A DNA stretch of 64,000 nt from Methylomusa anaerophila (lineage in GTDB: Bacteria; Bacillota; Negativicutes; Sporomusales; Sporomusaceae): assembly GCF_003966895.1 (NCBI RefSeq), contig NZ_AP018449.1, positions 2,249,501 to 2,313,500 on the forward strand. Reading direction: 5' to 3'. Below the pieces are notes generated by a model. That model did not search any database. It was not told the DNA's origin and saw nothing but the letters and a program-made list of their open reading frames with translations. Below are positions 36,468 through 46,273 of this stretch, piece by piece (positions within the stretch are counted from its first letter, which is position 1; every line of letters starts with the position of its first letter). The position numbers were made by a program, and so were the translations under genes.

Positions 36468-37373
36468 ATGATCAAGTCAGTTGAGAAAGCGGCGGTGCTG
36501 ATTGAAGCGCTGCCTTATCTGCAGAAATTCGCCGGCAGTACGGTGGTCATTAAGTACGGCGGTAATGCCATGCTGAATGATGAGTTGAAGAAGAATGTGA
36601 TCCAGGATATTATCTTTTTAAAATATGTGGGTATCCGGCCGGTGGTTGTTCACGGCGGCGGTCCTGAGATAACCGCCATGCTGGAAAAGCTGGGTAAGAA
36701 GTCTGAATTTGTCAGAGGCCTGCGGGTAAGCGATGCCGAGACAGTCGAGATAGCAGAAATGGTTCTCGTCGGCAAGATCAACAGTGAGATCGTAAAATTA
36801 TTAAACTTTTATGGGGCCAAAGCGGTAGGCATCAGCGGCAAAGATGCCGATTTTATCTTAGCGGTCAAACATCTGGCCAAGGTCCAGGAAGATGGCGTGA
36901 CCAAAGAAGTGGATATAGGTTTTGTCGGTGACATATTGAGGCTTAACACCGCGCTGGTGGAAAACCTCCTGGATAAGGGCTATATCCCGGTTATCGCTCC
37001 CATCGGCGTCGGCAAGGACGGTGCAACTTACAATATTAACGCCGACTATGTGGCCGGAGAAATTGCAGCGGCTTTAGGCGCGGAAAAACTGGCGCTGCTG
37101 ACCGATGTGGAAGGCATCTACCGTGACTACCAGGATAAGAGTACATTTATCTCCACTTTGTCTTTGGCTGAAGCCCAGGTAATGATCAAGGACGGCAGCA
37201 TTGAGGGCGGCATGATTCCCAAAGTGGAAGCTTGCATTAAAGCTTTGGCCGGTGGCGTCGCCAAGACGCACATTATTGACGGACGGCAGCCCCATTCCTT
37301 ATTGTTGGAGGTATTTACCTCCGAGGGGATCGGTACGGAAGTCGTGAAGTACAGGAGGTATATCAGTGGATAA
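36468..37373 (+). CDS. argB: Acetylglutamate kinase
   Basis: Phosphorylates N-acetylglutamate, usually the step inhibited by arginine. The 301-residue amino acid kinase fold shows VVIKYGGNAM, VVVHGGGPEI, GKINSEIV, YNINADYVAGEIAAALGAEK and LALLTDVEGIY. The N-terminal helix (EKAAVLIEALPYLQKFAGST) is the type linked to arginine-sensitive hexamers. GAAGGAATG-type spacing supports the ATG at 36468. It overlaps argD by eight bases. Confidence 0.96.
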   Translation: MIKSVEKAAVLIEALPYLQKFAGSTVVIKYGGNAMLNDELKKNVIQDIIFLKYVGIRPVVVHGGGPEITAMLEKLGKKSEFVRGLRVSDAETVEIAEMVLVGKINSEIVKLLNFYGAKAVGISGKDADFILAVKHLAKVQEDGVTKEVDIGFVGDILRLNTALVENLLDKGYIPVIAPIGVGKDGATYNINADYVAGEIAAALGAEKLALLTDVEGIYRDYQDKSTFISTLSLAEAQVMIKDGSIEGGMIPKVEACIKALAGGVAKTHIIDGRQPHSLLLEVFTSEGIGTEVVKYRRYISG

Positions 37374-38562
37374 ACAAAAGATTATTCAGCTTGACAAGGA
37401 AAATTATCTGCCGGTTTTTGCCCGGTATTCCATAGTATTATCCCATGGCGAAGGACCTTACGTCTACGATAGCGAGGGTAAGAGGTACATTGACTTTCTA
37501 GCCGGAATCGCCGTAAATGTTTTGGGGCACGCCCATCCGAAACTGGTGGCGGCTATCGCCGGCCAGGCAGGCAGGATGATCCATTGCTCCAACCTTTACT
37601 ATACCGAGGCCCAGGCCGCTTTAGCCGCTAAGCTGGTTAAACTGAGCGGTCTTGGTAAAGTCTTCGTCGGTAACAGCGGGGCGGAAGCCAACGAAGGCGC
37701 CATTAAACTGGCCAGAAAATATGGCAAGACGATCAGTGAGGAAAAGGTAGAGATTATTACTGCCGAGCATTCTTTTCACGGCCGGACTTTGGCTACCCTG
37801 ACCGCTACTGCCCAGCCTAAGTATCAGAAAGGCTATGAACCCTTGCCGGGCGGCTTCAGGCATGTGCCGTTTAATGATTTACCGGCTCTTGCGGCAGCCA
37901 TGTCCGGGAAAACCTGCGCCGTCTTCCTGGAACCCATCCAGGGAGAAGGCGGCGTCAACGTCCCGGACCGGGATTATCTGCAAGGCGTACGGGATTTATG
38001 CGATAAATACGGGGCGCTCCTTATACTGGATGAAATTCAGACCGGCATCGGCCGGACCGGCGCCATGTTTGCCTACCAATTGTACGATGTCAAACCGGAC
38101 ATTATCACCCTGGCCAAAGGATTAGGCGGCGGTGTTCCAATCGGTGCTTTTATCGCCACCGATAAAGTGGCTGCCATATTTTCGGCAGGTGATCACGGCT
38201 CCACTTTTGGCGGTAATCCCCTGGCTTGCGCCGCAGCCAACGCGACGCTTGCCGTTATCGAAGATGAGAACATACTGGCCAACGTGACAATGGTCGGGCA
38301 ATATCTGATGGAAAAACTCGAATTCCTAAAGGATAAATATCCCAACCTGATTAACCAAGTCCGTGGCCAAGGTCTGATAGTAGCAGCCGGACTGAGCCGT
38401 CCCGGCCGGGACATTGTCGACAAATGCATGGATTATGGCGCTATCATCAACTGTACGGCCGGCGATGTCCTGCGTTTCGTGCCACCGCTCATCATCACCA
38501 AAAGCCATGTAGACGAAATGACGGAAATTTTGGACCGGGTACTTGCCGAGGAAGCGAAGTAA
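37366..38562 (+). CDS. argD: Acetylornithine aminotransferase
   Basis: PLP-dependent class III aminotransferase forming N-acetylornithine. It has 398 residues, with VFVGNSGAEANEGAIKLARK, HSFHGRTLATLTATAQPKY, LILDEIQTGIGRTG and the PLP lysine in TLAKGLGGGVPIGAF. The start is GTG 37366, eight bases inside argB, with AGGAGG just upstream, so the two are translationally coupled. Confidence 0.96.
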   Translation: MDKQKIIQLDKENYLPVFARYSIVLSHGEGPYVYDSEGKRYIDFLAGIAVNVLGHAHPKLVAAIAGQAGRMIHCSNLYYTEAQAALAAKLVKLSGLGKVFVGNSGAEANEGAIKLARKYGKTISEEKVEIITAEHSFHGRTLATLTATAQPKYQKGYEPLPGGFRHVPFNDLPALAAAMSGKTCAVFLEPIQGEGGVNVPDRDYLQGVRDLCDKYGALLILDEIQTGIGRTGAMFAYQLYDVKPDIITLAKGLGGGVPIGAFIATDKVAAIFSAGDHGSTFGGNPLACAAANATLAVIEDENILANVTMVGQYLMEKLEFLKDKYPNLINQVRGQGLIVAAGLSRPGRDIVDKCMDYGAIINCTAGDVLRFVPPLIITKSHVDEMTEILDRVLAEEAK

Positions 38563-38642
38563 TCAGGCAACTGTCCGCAAATGTTAAAAAGTTTCCAACA
38601 TACTTAACGAGTAGTAACCTTGTATCCGTTTAGTTATCAAAA

Positions 38643-38840
38643 ACCACGAACTGCTTAGAAATCGTCAGATACCGTTGCATATGAAAAAAACTTATTGCAA
38701 TGATATTTGTTAATTACAGTTCGAACTATCATAGTCAGACCGTAGGCGCAACGAGTACTGGAACGCAAGCGTACTGGGATGTACGCTGGAGTGAAGCACG
38801 CAGGAGCAACGACGCAGATGGCGGTTTATAAGCAGTTCCC
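38643..38840 (-). repeat. Palindromic intergenic repeat, copy 6 (long form, inverted)
   Basis: A 198-bp copy in the reverse orientation relative to the others in this region, with the same insert of about 75 bp as the copy at 33448. It fills most of the 330-nt gap between argD and argF. The remaining bases show no gene. Confidence 0.88.
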
Positions 38841-38891
38841 AACTTAAAGTGAATGAAATGTAATTTGATCGTGGGGGAGTTGTATACACCA

Positions 38892-39821
38892 ATGAGCCTT
38901 AAAGGTAAAGATTATTTATCGATACATGATTTGTCGGTAGATGAAATACACCAGATCCTGGATCTGGCCAAGTCGCTGAAAGATAAGCAAAAACGCGGCG
39001 AAGAACACAAACTGTTGCCTGGTAAAACCCTGGGCATGATTTTCCAAAAGTCTTCCACCCGCACGCGAGTGTCGTTTGAGGTTGGCATGTGGCAGTTAGG
39101 CGGCCGGGCGCTCTTTCTTAACGCCAATGACCTGCAAATTGGCCGGGGTGAGCCGGTGAAAGATACTGCCCGGGTACTGTCACGTTATGTAGACGGAGTA
39201 ATGATCAGAACCTTCTCACACCTGGAGGTGGAAGAATTGGCTGGATACGCTTCCATTCCCATCATCAACGGGCTGACCGACCTGTTGCACCCGTGTCAGG
39301 CCATGGCCGACATCTTTACCGCCGTGGAATACAAAGGCGATCTGAAAGGCCGTAAACTGGCCTATATTGGCGACGGCAACAACATGGTCAATTCTCTTCT
39401 CCACGTCTGCGCCAAGGTTGGCATGGACATCAGTGCTGCCACTCCGCCCAATTACGCCCCTGATGCCGCCATTGTGGAAGAAGCCATAGCCGATGCGGCG
39501 GCAAGCGGCAGTAAAATCAACATTGTTAACGATCCTTTCGCAGCAGCCGAGGGCGCGGATGTCCTCTATACTGACGTCTGGGCCAGCATGGGGCGGGAAG
39601 CGGAACAGGCTATTCGCAAACAGGCATTTGCCGGCTTCCAAATTAATAGCGCCATTGTCCGCACCGCCAAGCCGGACTGTATTGTGATGCACTGCCTGCC
39701 TGCCCACCGCGGGGAAGAAATCACCGATGATGTGATGGAAGGACCGCACTCGGTTGTGTTTGACGAAGCGGAAAATAGATTGCATGTGCAGAAAGCCATT
39801 ATGGCTTTGTTAATGGGTTAG
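38892..39821 (+). CDS. argF: Ornithine carbamoyltransferase
   Basis: Joins ornithine and carbamoyl phosphate to citrulline. The 309-residue protein carries the carbamoyl-phosphate site SSTRTRVSFE, the catalytic HPCQAMAD and the ornithine loop HCLPAHRGEEI. The ATG at 38892 gives the family N-terminus MSLKGKDYLSIHDLS; the frame is open upstream without family similarity. GGGGGAG lies about 12 bases upstream, a somewhat long spacing. It is followed closely by a GNAT gene. Confidence 0.96.
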   Translation: MSLKGKDYLSIHDLSVDEIHQILDLAKSLKDKQKRGEEHKLLPGKTLGMIFQKSSTRTRVSFEVGMWQLGGRALFLNANDLQIGRGEPVKDTARVLSRYVDGVMIRTFSHLEVEELAGYASIPIINGLTDLLHPCQAMADIFTAVEYKGDLKGRKLAYIGDGNNMVNSLLHVCAKVGMDISAATPPNYAPDAAIVEEAIADAAASGSKINIVNDPFAAAEGADVLYTDVWASMGREAEQAIRKQAFAGFQINSAIVRTAKPDCIVMHCLPAHRGEEITDDVMEGPHSVVFDEAENRLHVQKAIMALLMG

Positions 39822-39830
39822 GCAATCTTT

Positions 39831-40280
39831 ATGGGCATGGGTGAGACAATGATCCGCGAAATGACCATTCGCGACTACGATGACGTGATAAAGCTTTGGC
39901 AAAAAACTGCGGGAATCGGTTTAAGCGATGCCGATTCGCGCGAGAATATTCGAAGATATATGGAACGGAATCCGGGACTTAGCTATGTGGCGGAACAAAA
40001 CGGCGCCGGGATCATCGGCGCCGTGCTTTGCAGCCATGACGGGCGCAGAGGCTATCTCCACCATCTGGCGGTGGATGCCTGCTGCCGCGGGCAAGGCCTG
40101 GGCCGAAGCCTGGTGGAAAGGTGCATGGCCAAGCTGCGGGAAGCCGGCATAACCAAGTGCCATGTTTTCATCTTTAAGGACAATGAAACCGGCAAAGCCT
40201 TTTGGACCCATAACAGCTGGGCGGTGCGCCAGGATCTTACCATTGCTTCCCGGAATATCGATAGTAACTATTCACCTTAA
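39831..40280 (+). CDS. GNAT-family acetyltransferase embedded in the arginine cluster
   Basis: A protein of up to 149 residues (possible starts at 39831, 39837 and 39849) in the style of YpeA-like GNAT enzymes: IRDYDDVIKLWQKTAGIGLS, then HDGRRGYLHHLAVDACCRGQ, GLGRSLVERCM and CHVFIFKDNETGKAFWTHNSW. The acetyl-CoA loop CRGQGLGRSL is intact. It lies nine bases after argF and ahead of argG. It could be a short N-acetylglutamate synthase-like enzyme or an unrelated acetyltransferase. No argA is otherwise seen, and ArgJ may already supply that activity. Confidence 0.85.
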   Translation: MGMGETMIREMTIRDYDDVIKLWQKTAGIGLSDADSRENIRRYMERNPGLSYVAEQNGAGIIGAVLCSHDGRRGYLHHLAVDACCRGQGLGRSLVERCMAKLREAGITKCHVFIFKDNETGKAFWTHNSWAVRQDLTIASRNIDSNYSP

Positions 40281-40283
40281 GTT

Positions 40284-40410
40284 GGGAACTGCTTATAAAC
40301 CGCCATCTGCGTCGTTGCTCCTGCGGTCCTCACTCCAACGTACCACCCAGTACGCCTCCGTTCCGGTCCTCATCGCGCCTAGCATCTGACGATTTCTAAG
40401 CAGTTCGAGG
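40284..40410 (+). repeat. Palindromic intergenic repeat, copy 7
   Basis: A 127-bp copy (GGGAACTGCTTATAAACCGC to CTAAGCAGTTCGAGG) four bases after the GNAT gene. It has one extra C in the centre (CCACCCAGTACG) and CGAGG instead of CGTGG at the end. The 124 nt between it and argG show no gene. Confidence 0.88.
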
Positions 40411-40534
40411 CATTTGATAATCTGAATAAATACATCGACATTTAAACGATATATATAGGCAGGATTTTCGCAAGCTGCCGCGAAAATGTAAACCTGATTT
40501 AACATAAACATGGAACTTTGGGAGGATTCGCATT

Positions 40535-41773
40535 ATGAGTAATATTAGTAATATTAGTGAGATTAAAAAAGTTGTTCTCGCCTATTCCGGCGGGCTGGAT
40601 ACTTCGGTAATCATTCCCTGGCTGAAAGAAAACTACGGCTGTGAAGTGATCGCTATGTGCGCCGACGTAGGCCAAGGCGACGAGCTGGCTCCCGTTAAGG
40701 AGAAGGCCATTAAGTCCGGCGCCAGCAAAGTATATATTCAGGACTTAACCGCCGATTTTGTGGAAAACTATATCTGGCCGACATTAAAGGCCGGCGCCGT
40801 TTATGAAGGAAAATATCTTCTCGGTACTTCCTTTGCCCGTCCCATCATTGCCAAAGCCCTGGTGGAAATTGCCCGCAAGGAAGGCGCCGACGCCATTGCC
40901 CACGGCGCAACCGGCAAAGGCAACGATCAGGTGCGTTTCGAACTGACTGTCAAAGCACTGGCACCGCAGCTTAAAATTATTGCTCCCTGGCGGCTATGGA
41001 ACATCCGTTCCCGGGAAGATGCCATCGATTATGCTGAAAAACACGGCATTCCCGTTCCCGTAACCAAAGCCCGTCCCTACAGCATGGACCGGAACATCTG
41101 GCACTTGAGCCACGAGGGGGCCGATCTGGAAAACCCGGCTAACCAACCCCTGGACGACGTGTACATGGTAACCACGCCGCCGGAAAAAGCACCGGATAAA
41201 CCTACTTATGTGGAAATCGAATTTGAAAAGGGCATCCCGGTAGCCGTGGACGGGGTGAAAATGAAGGCCGTGCCTCTCCTGGAAAAACTTAACCAAATGG
41301 GTGCAGCCAACGGTATCGGCATCACCGACCTGGTGGAAAACCGCCTTGTGGGTATGAAGTCCCGGGGCGTATATGAAAATCCCGGCGGGGCAATCCTCTA
41401 TTATGCCCACAGGGAACTGGAATACCTCACTTTAGACCGGGCCACCATGCATTTCAAAGAGCAAGTTGCCGTTAAATACGCCGAACTGGTCTATGACGGC
41501 ATGTGGTACGCCCCCTTGCGGGAAGCGCTGGACGCTTTTGTTGATTCCACCCAGCAAACGGTAACCGGGACGGTAAGACTTAAACTGTATAAAGGAAATA
41601 TCATCAGCGCCGGCTCTGCATCTCCTTACTCCCTCTACAGCGAAGAATTTGTTACCTTCGGCCGGGATGAAGTCTACAACCAAAAAGACGCCGAAGGCTT
41701 CATCAACCTGTTTGGCCTGCCCCTCAAAGTGCGGGCGCTAATGAAAGCAGAGGCGAAAAAAGAGCATGGGTAA
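40535..41773 (+). CDS. argG: Argininosuccinate synthase
   Basis: ATP-dependent joining of citrulline and aspartate. The 412-residue protein starts [20 protein letters not shown] and continues [12 protein letters not shown] (PP-loop). [32 protein letters not shown] and GRNIWHLS-like [15 protein letters not shown] are also present. GGGAGGA precedes the ATG. Its end overlaps argH by eight bases. Confidence 0.97.
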   Translation: MSNISNISEIKKVVLAYSGGLDTSVIIPWLKENYGCEVIAMCADVGQGDELAPVKEKAIKSGASKVYIQDLTADFVENYIWPTLKAGAVYEGKYLLGTSFARPIIAKALVEIARKEGADAIAHGATGKGNDQVRFELTVKALAPQLKIIAPWRLWNIRSREDAIDYAEKHGIPVPVTKARPYSMDRNIWHLSHEGADLENPANQPLDDVYMVTTPPEKAPDKPTYVEIEFEKGIPVAVDGVKMKAVPLLEKLNQMGAANGIGITDLVENRLVGMKSRGVYENPGGAILYYAHRELEYLTLDRATMHFKEQVAVKYAELVYDGMWYAPLREALDAFVDSTQQTVTGTVRLKLYKGNIISAGSASPYSLYSEEFVTFGRDEVYNQKDAEGFINLFGLPLKVRALMKAEAKKEHG

Positions 41774-43181
41774 ACTATGGGGTGGTCGCTTTTCTAAAAG
41801 CACCGACGTGATGGTGGAGGAGTTTACCTCCTCCATTTCTTTTGATCACCGCCTGTACCGCCAGGATATAAAAGGCAGCATCGCCCATGCCAAAATGCTG
41901 GCCAAATGCGGCATAATCAGCAAGGAAGACGCTGGCCTTATTATCGAAGGGTTAAATGGAATACTGGCCGACATGGAAGCCGGACGATTCCAGTTTGACA
42001 TCGCCCTGGAAGACATTCATATGAACATCGAGAAACGGCTGACCGAGCGCATCGGCCCTGCCGGCGGCAGGCTCCATACCGCTCGCAGCCGGAACGACCA
42101 GGTGGCCTTGGATACTCACATCTATCTTAAGGAGGAGATCGCCAGGATTGCCGGTTTCATTTATGAATTGGAACAGGCTATTATTGAAACGGCCGAGAAA
42201 CATCCCCGGGCAATCATGCCCGGCTATACCCATCTCCAGCGGGCGCAGCCCATTCTCTTCTCCCATCACCTAATGACCTATTTTTTCATGCTGGAGCGGG
42301 ACTTCCGGCGCCTAAGAGGCGTGTGGGAATCTACCGATATTATGCCGCTGGGCGCCGGCGCCCTGGCCGGTACAACCTTCCCCATCGACCGGCAGTTTGT
42401 GGCCGATGAACTTAAATTCAGCCGCATTTATGAAAATAGCATTGACGCTGTCAGCGACCGGGATTACATCCTGGAATTCCAGTCCTTTGCCTCCATCCTG
42501 ATGATGCATCTGAGCCGTCTCAGTGAAGAAATCATTCTGTGGTCCTCCACCGAATTCTCTTTTATTGAGTTGGATGACGCTCATTGCACCGGTTCCAGCA
42601 TCATGCCGCAGAAAAAAAACCCGGATGTGGCCGAACTGGTCCGTGGCAAGACCGGCCGGGTATACGGGCACCTTATGGCCATGCTCACAGTGGCCAAGGG
42701 ACTGCCTCTGGCCTACAACAAGGATTTGCAGGAAGACAAGGAAGGACTGTTTGATACCATTGATACGGTGAAATTCAGCCTGACGGTATATGCCGCCATG
42801 CTGCGGGGCATGCGGCTAAATGAGAAAAACATGGGCGGCGCTTTGGCCGCCGACTTCTCCAACGCTACCGACATGGCCGACTATCTGGTAAAAAAAGGAC
42901 TGCCTTTTCGCCAGGCCCATGAAGTAGTGGGCAAGTGCGTGGCCTTCTGCCTTGATCAGGGAAAAACCCTGCTGGAGCTGACTTTGGATGAGTTCCGGCA
43001 GTTCTCGGAAATGTTTAATAGTGATATCCTTCAGGCTATAAAACCTGAAACATGCGTCGATGCCCGCAACTCTTTCGGCGGGACATCGCCCGCCCAGGTC
43101 GGACAAGCCGTTGCAGCCGCCCGGAACATAATGTCCAGCCAACGGAAACACCTTGACATGTATGCAAAAACAGCACTATAA
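41766..43181 (+). CDS. argH: Argininosuccinate lyase
   Basis: Cleaves argininosuccinate to arginine and fumarate. It is a 471-residue member of the fumarase/aspartase superfamily, with the signature [20 protein letters not shown], the substrate block [18 protein letters not shown] and [17 protein letters not shown]. It starts [20 protein letters not shown] inside the end of argG, so it is translationally coupled to it. Confidence 0.97.
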   Translation: MGKLWGGRFSKSTDVMVEEFTSSISFDHRLYRQDIKGSIAHAKMLAKCGIISKEDAGLIIEGLNGILADMEAGRFQFDIALEDIHMNIEKRLTERIGPAGGRLHTARSRNDQVALDTHIYLKEEIARIAGFIYELEQAIIETAEKHPRAIMPGYTHLQRAQPILFSHHLMTYFFMLERDFRRLRGVWESTDIMPLGAGALAGTTFPIDRQFVADELKFSRIYENSIDAVSDRDYILEFQSFASILMMHLSRLSEEIILWSSTEFSFIELDDAHCTGSSIMPQKKNPDVAELVRGKTGRVYGHLMAMLTVAKGLPLAYNKDLQEDKEGLFDTIDTVKFSLTVYAAMLRGMRLNEKNMGGALAADFSNATDMADYLVKKGLPFRQAHEVVGKCVAFCLDQGKTLLELTLDEFRQFSEMFNSDILQAIKPETCVDARNSFGGTSPAQVGQAVAAARNIMSSQRKHLDMYAKTAL

Positions 43182-43243
43182 TAGATTGTAATTGTAAGTA
43201 ATTGGCTGGACTTTGGATATTGCATAAAGGAGGCACTCTTACT

Positions 43244-44323
43244 ATGGCCGATATCAAAGTAACACTGGCGGCTGAACGAAATACCCCGCCCTCCGAGGAC
43301 GTTCTCGGTTTCGGCAAAATCTTTACGGATCATATGTTTGTTATGGATTATATCACCGGGCAAGGCTGGCACAACCCCAGAATTGTTCCGTACGGCGAGG
43401 TTCCCCTGTATCCGTCGGCTATGGTGCTGCATTACGGCCAGGCCATATTTGAAGGCATAAAGGCTTTTCGCACCATCGACAACCGGGTTGCTATATATCG
43501 TCCGGTAGATCATTTGAACCGTCTCAACCGGTCGGCGGAAATTTTATGTATTCCCAAGCTGGATGTTGAACTATTGCACAAAGGGTTAAATCAGCTGATT
43601 GATATTGACAGGCAGTGGGTGCCGGCGCCACTGGGCACTTCCTTGTATATTCGCCCGTTTGTCATTGCGGCCGACCCTTATATAGGCGTTAAAGTGGCTG
43701 ACCATTATACTTACTTTGTTATCCTTTCACCTGTCGGCGCCTACTATGCTTCCGGTTTTAAACCGGTTAAAATCAAAGTGGAACAATATTATGCCCGGAC
43801 AGTTAAAGGCGGTCTCGGGGAAGCCAAGACTCCCGGCAACTACGCCGCCAGCCTTAAAGCTTCGGAAGAAGCCAAAAAAGAGGGATTTACCCAAGTTCTC
43901 TGGCTCGATGCGGTTGAGAAAAAATATGTGGAAGAAGTGGGCACAATGAACATCTTCTTCAAAATTGATGATGAGCTCATTACGCCTGAGCTTAACGGCA
44001 GCATTCTCGCGGGTATTACCCGGCGGTCGGTGATTGAGGCGGCCAGGGACTGGGGAATGAAAGTGACCGAACGCCGCATAGCCATTGAAGAAATCTATGC
44101 GGCCCATAGCCAGGGCCGTCTGCGGGAAGTCTTTGGTTCCGGCACAGCAGCAGTTATCTCCCCAGTGGGCGAACTTAGCTGGCAGGGTAAAAAAATTATC
44201 ATCAACAACAACCAGACCGGCGAAACCTCCCAAAAGCTGTTTGACTACATCACCGGCATTCAACAAGGCCGGGTCGACGATAAATTTGGCTGGATTCACG
44301 AAGTTGCCAACCTGCATAAATAA
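43244..44323 (+). CDS. ilvE: Branched-chain amino acid aminotransferase
   Basis: PLP fold type IV enzyme for the last step of Leu, Ile and Val synthesis. It has 359 residues from ATG 43244 (after AAAGGAGG), starting MADIKVTLAAERN. The group II BCAT pattern is clear: YGQAIFEGIKAFRT, IRPFVIAADPYIGVK, GGLGEAKTPGNYAASLKASE (PLP lysine nearby), and TMNIFFKIDDELITPELNG. It follows argH by 62 nt and is closed by a terminator, so it may be transcribed with the arginine genes. Confidence 0.95.
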   Translation: MADIKVTLAAERNTPPSEDVLGFGKIFTDHMFVMDYITGQGWHNPRIVPYGEVPLYPSAMVLHYGQAIFEGIKAFRTIDNRVAIYRPVDHLNRLNRSAEILCIPKLDVELLHKGLNQLIDIDRQWVPAPLGTSLYIRPFVIAADPYIGVKVADHYTYFVILSPVGAYYASGFKPVKIKVEQYYARTVKGGLGEAKTPGNYAASLKASEEAKKEGFTQVLWLDAVEKKYVEEVGTMNIFFKIDDELITPELNGSILAGITRRSVIEAARDWGMKVTERRIAIEEIYAAHSQGRLREVFGSGTAAVISPVGELSWQGKKIIINNNQTGETSQKLFDYITGIQQGRVDDKFGWIHEVANLHK

Positions 44324-44339
44324 TAGATAACTGTAAACA

Positions 44340-44388
44340 GGCTTGTGCCGGTGTCGTACCGAAACCCGGCACAAGCTTTTTTTCTTAA
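44340..44388 (+). terminator. Terminator after ilvE
   Basis: GCTTGTGCCGG pairs with CCGGCACAAGC around a loop, followed by TTTTTTTCTT. It closes the arg-ilvE segment. Confidence 0.9.
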
Positions 44389-44503
44389 TTTTTTTGCCGC
44401 CAGGAACCGATTTCAAAAGGTTTTCCGGGTAAATGGGTAGAATAATATTTAAGTAGCTTTTGACGCATTACTATTTTCAGATAGACTCTTGGAGCGTGCG
44501 GGC

Positions 44504-45328
44504 ATGTTATTGCAAATAAAGGGCATAATTTCCACAATCAATTTATTAGACATTGCCGACATTGTCATTGTAGCCGTTGTTTTATACAAGCTCTATTTCA
44601 TGATCAAGGACAGCCGGGCGGTGGCGCTGTTAAAAGGTCTTATTGTGCTCCTTCTGGCTACTCTGGTCAGCAAATGGCTGGGCCTCAATGTGGTAAACTG
44701 GCTGTTGCAAAAATCCATGACCGTTGTGCTGGTGGCTTTGCCGGTTGTTTTTCAGCCGGAACTCCGGCGCGCTCTGGAACACCTGGGACGGGGACGGTTT
44801 TTTCAGGGCAGCAGCTTACTGAACGCCGAAGAAAAAGAAACTTTATTTGCGGAAATTGCCCGGACGGTAGCAGTGCTATCCAAGAATAAAATCGGGGCGT
44901 TAATAGTATTGGAACGGGATACCGGGCTAAATGATTACATTGAAACAGGCATTAAGGTAGATGGCTTGATTACCAGCGAATTTCTCACCAATGTTTTCAT
45001 CCCCAATACGCCGCTGCATGACGGCGCTGTCATTATCCGCGGCAATCGGATGCAAGCAGCCGGTTGTTTGCTGCCTTTAACCGAAGACCGGTCCCTTAGT
45101 AAAGAACTGGGTACCCGGCACCGGGCAGCCATCGGTATCACCGAGCAGACTGACGCGGTTGTCATCGTTGTCAGCGAGGAGACCGGGATTATATCTGTGG
45201 CGCGCGGCGGGCGGCTCATCCGGTATATTGACTGCGATAAGCTGGTGGAACACTTACGGCCCTTGTTTGCTGCCAAGCCGTCTTCATTGAGCGAATTCTT
45301 TAGCTGGAGGCCACCCAATGCCAGATAA
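44504..45328 (+). CDS. cdaA: Diadenylate cyclase CdaA (DisA-N domain)
   Basis: Makes the second messenger c-di-AMP from two ATP. The 274-residue protein has three N-terminal transmembrane helices and then a DAC domain with both active-site motifs: LHDGAVIIRGNRM (DGA) and GTRHRAAIGITEQTDA (RHR). ATG 44504 is preferred to the TTG at 44489; GGAG precedes it by ten bases. It overlaps cdaR by eleven bases. The cdaA-cdaR-glmM order links osmotic and cell-wall control, as in other Firmicutes. Confidence 0.95.
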   Translation: MLLQIKGIISTINLLDIADIVIVAVVLYKLYFMIKDSRAVALLKGLIVLLLATLVSKWLGLNVVNWLLQKSMTVVLVALPVVFQPELRRALEHLGRGRFFQGSSLLNAEEKETLFAEIARTVAVLSKNKIGALIVLERDTGLNDYIETGIKVDGLITSEFLTNVFIPNTPLHDGAVIIRGNRMQAAGCLLPLTEDRSLSKELGTRHRAAIGITEQTDAVVIVVSEETGIISVARGGRLIRYIDCDKLVEHLRPLFAAKPSSLSEFFSWRPPNAR

Positions 45329-46259
45329 TAAGAAGAGATTTCGCGATATTACCACCAAGATCATAGCTGTTATCATCGCGATCGTTTTGTGGCTATACGT
45401 AATGAACGAGCAGAATCCACCGATTGAGGCCTACTTTACCGTACCGCTGGAGATCCGGAAGGAAGTTGCCAACCAAGTGGTGTTTGATGCTCCCGAAGCG
45501 GTGCGCGTCAAGGTCCGGGGTCCCCGGAGCACGATAGCCGGTATAATCAATAGGGAGATTAACGCTTTTATTGATCTTAAAGGAGTTCCGGAAGGACGGC
45601 AGAGCTTAAAAGTTGGGGCTGCCATTCCTGCCAGTCTGGAACTTATTGAAATTAGTCCCGATAGAATTATGGTCCGGATCGACACCACAATTAGCCGTAC
45701 CGTGCCGGTGGTAGCGGCATTTACCGGCGCGGCAACCAAAGGCATGATTGTGGAGCAGGGATATGCCAATGTGGACGCCGCAACCGTGGAAGGGCCGAAA
45801 AATTCTGTCAATATGGTGGACAAAGTCGTGGCCAATATTGACCTATCCGGCAGAGTCGGCGACTTTTCCGGGGAAGTCCCACTTATACCTGTCACCAAAG
45901 ATGGCAAAGAAGTGGATGGCGTATCTCTTTCGCCGGCCAAAACCAGGATAGAAGTCAAATTGTCTCCCGGTATTAGCAAGAAAGTTTTGGATATTAAGCC
46001 GGTTGTCCAGGGTGATTTGCCTAAGGGACTGGTATTGAAGAGTATTACTACTGAACCGGATAAAGTTGAAGTCAGCGAAGAAGGAGAGGGAAAGAATCTG
46101 GCGAAGCTTGACACCATATATACCGAGCCGGTTAATCTTACCCTCATTGACAAAGATACCAGCAGGGAAGTCAAACTGCAGTACGTGGAAGGCACGACAG
46201 GACCTGTGGCTAACGTTATTGTGCATATTAAGCTGGACTCGCTTGTTCATCAGCCATAA
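45318..46259 (+). CDS. cdaR: CdaA regulatory protein CdaR (YbbR domains)
   Basis: A 313-residue protein with an N-terminal membrane helix (IIAVIIAIVLWLYVMNEQNP) and three or so YbbR-like beta domains facing outside. Each shows a VRVKVRGPRSTI or VDAATVEGPKNSVNMV-type repeat. In Bacillus and Listeria it binds and modulates CdaA. It overlaps cdaA by eleven bases. Confidence 0.92.
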   Translation: MPDNKKRFRDITTKIIAVIIAIVLWLYVMNEQNPPIEAYFTVPLEIRKEVANQVVFDAPEAVRVKVRGPRSTIAGIINREINAFIDLKGVPEGRQSLKVGAAIPASLELIEISPDRIMVRIDTTISRTVPVVAAFTGAATKGMIVEQGYANVDAATVEGPKNSVNMVDKVVANIDLSGRVGDFSGEVPLIPVTKDGKEVDGVSLSPAKTRIEVKLSPGISKKVLDIKPVVQGDLPKGLVLKSITTEPDKVEVSEEGEGKNLAKLDTIYTEPVNLTLIDKDTSREVKLQYVEGTTGPVANVIVHIKLDSLVHQP

Positions 46260-46273
46260 GGAGATATAAGTGC

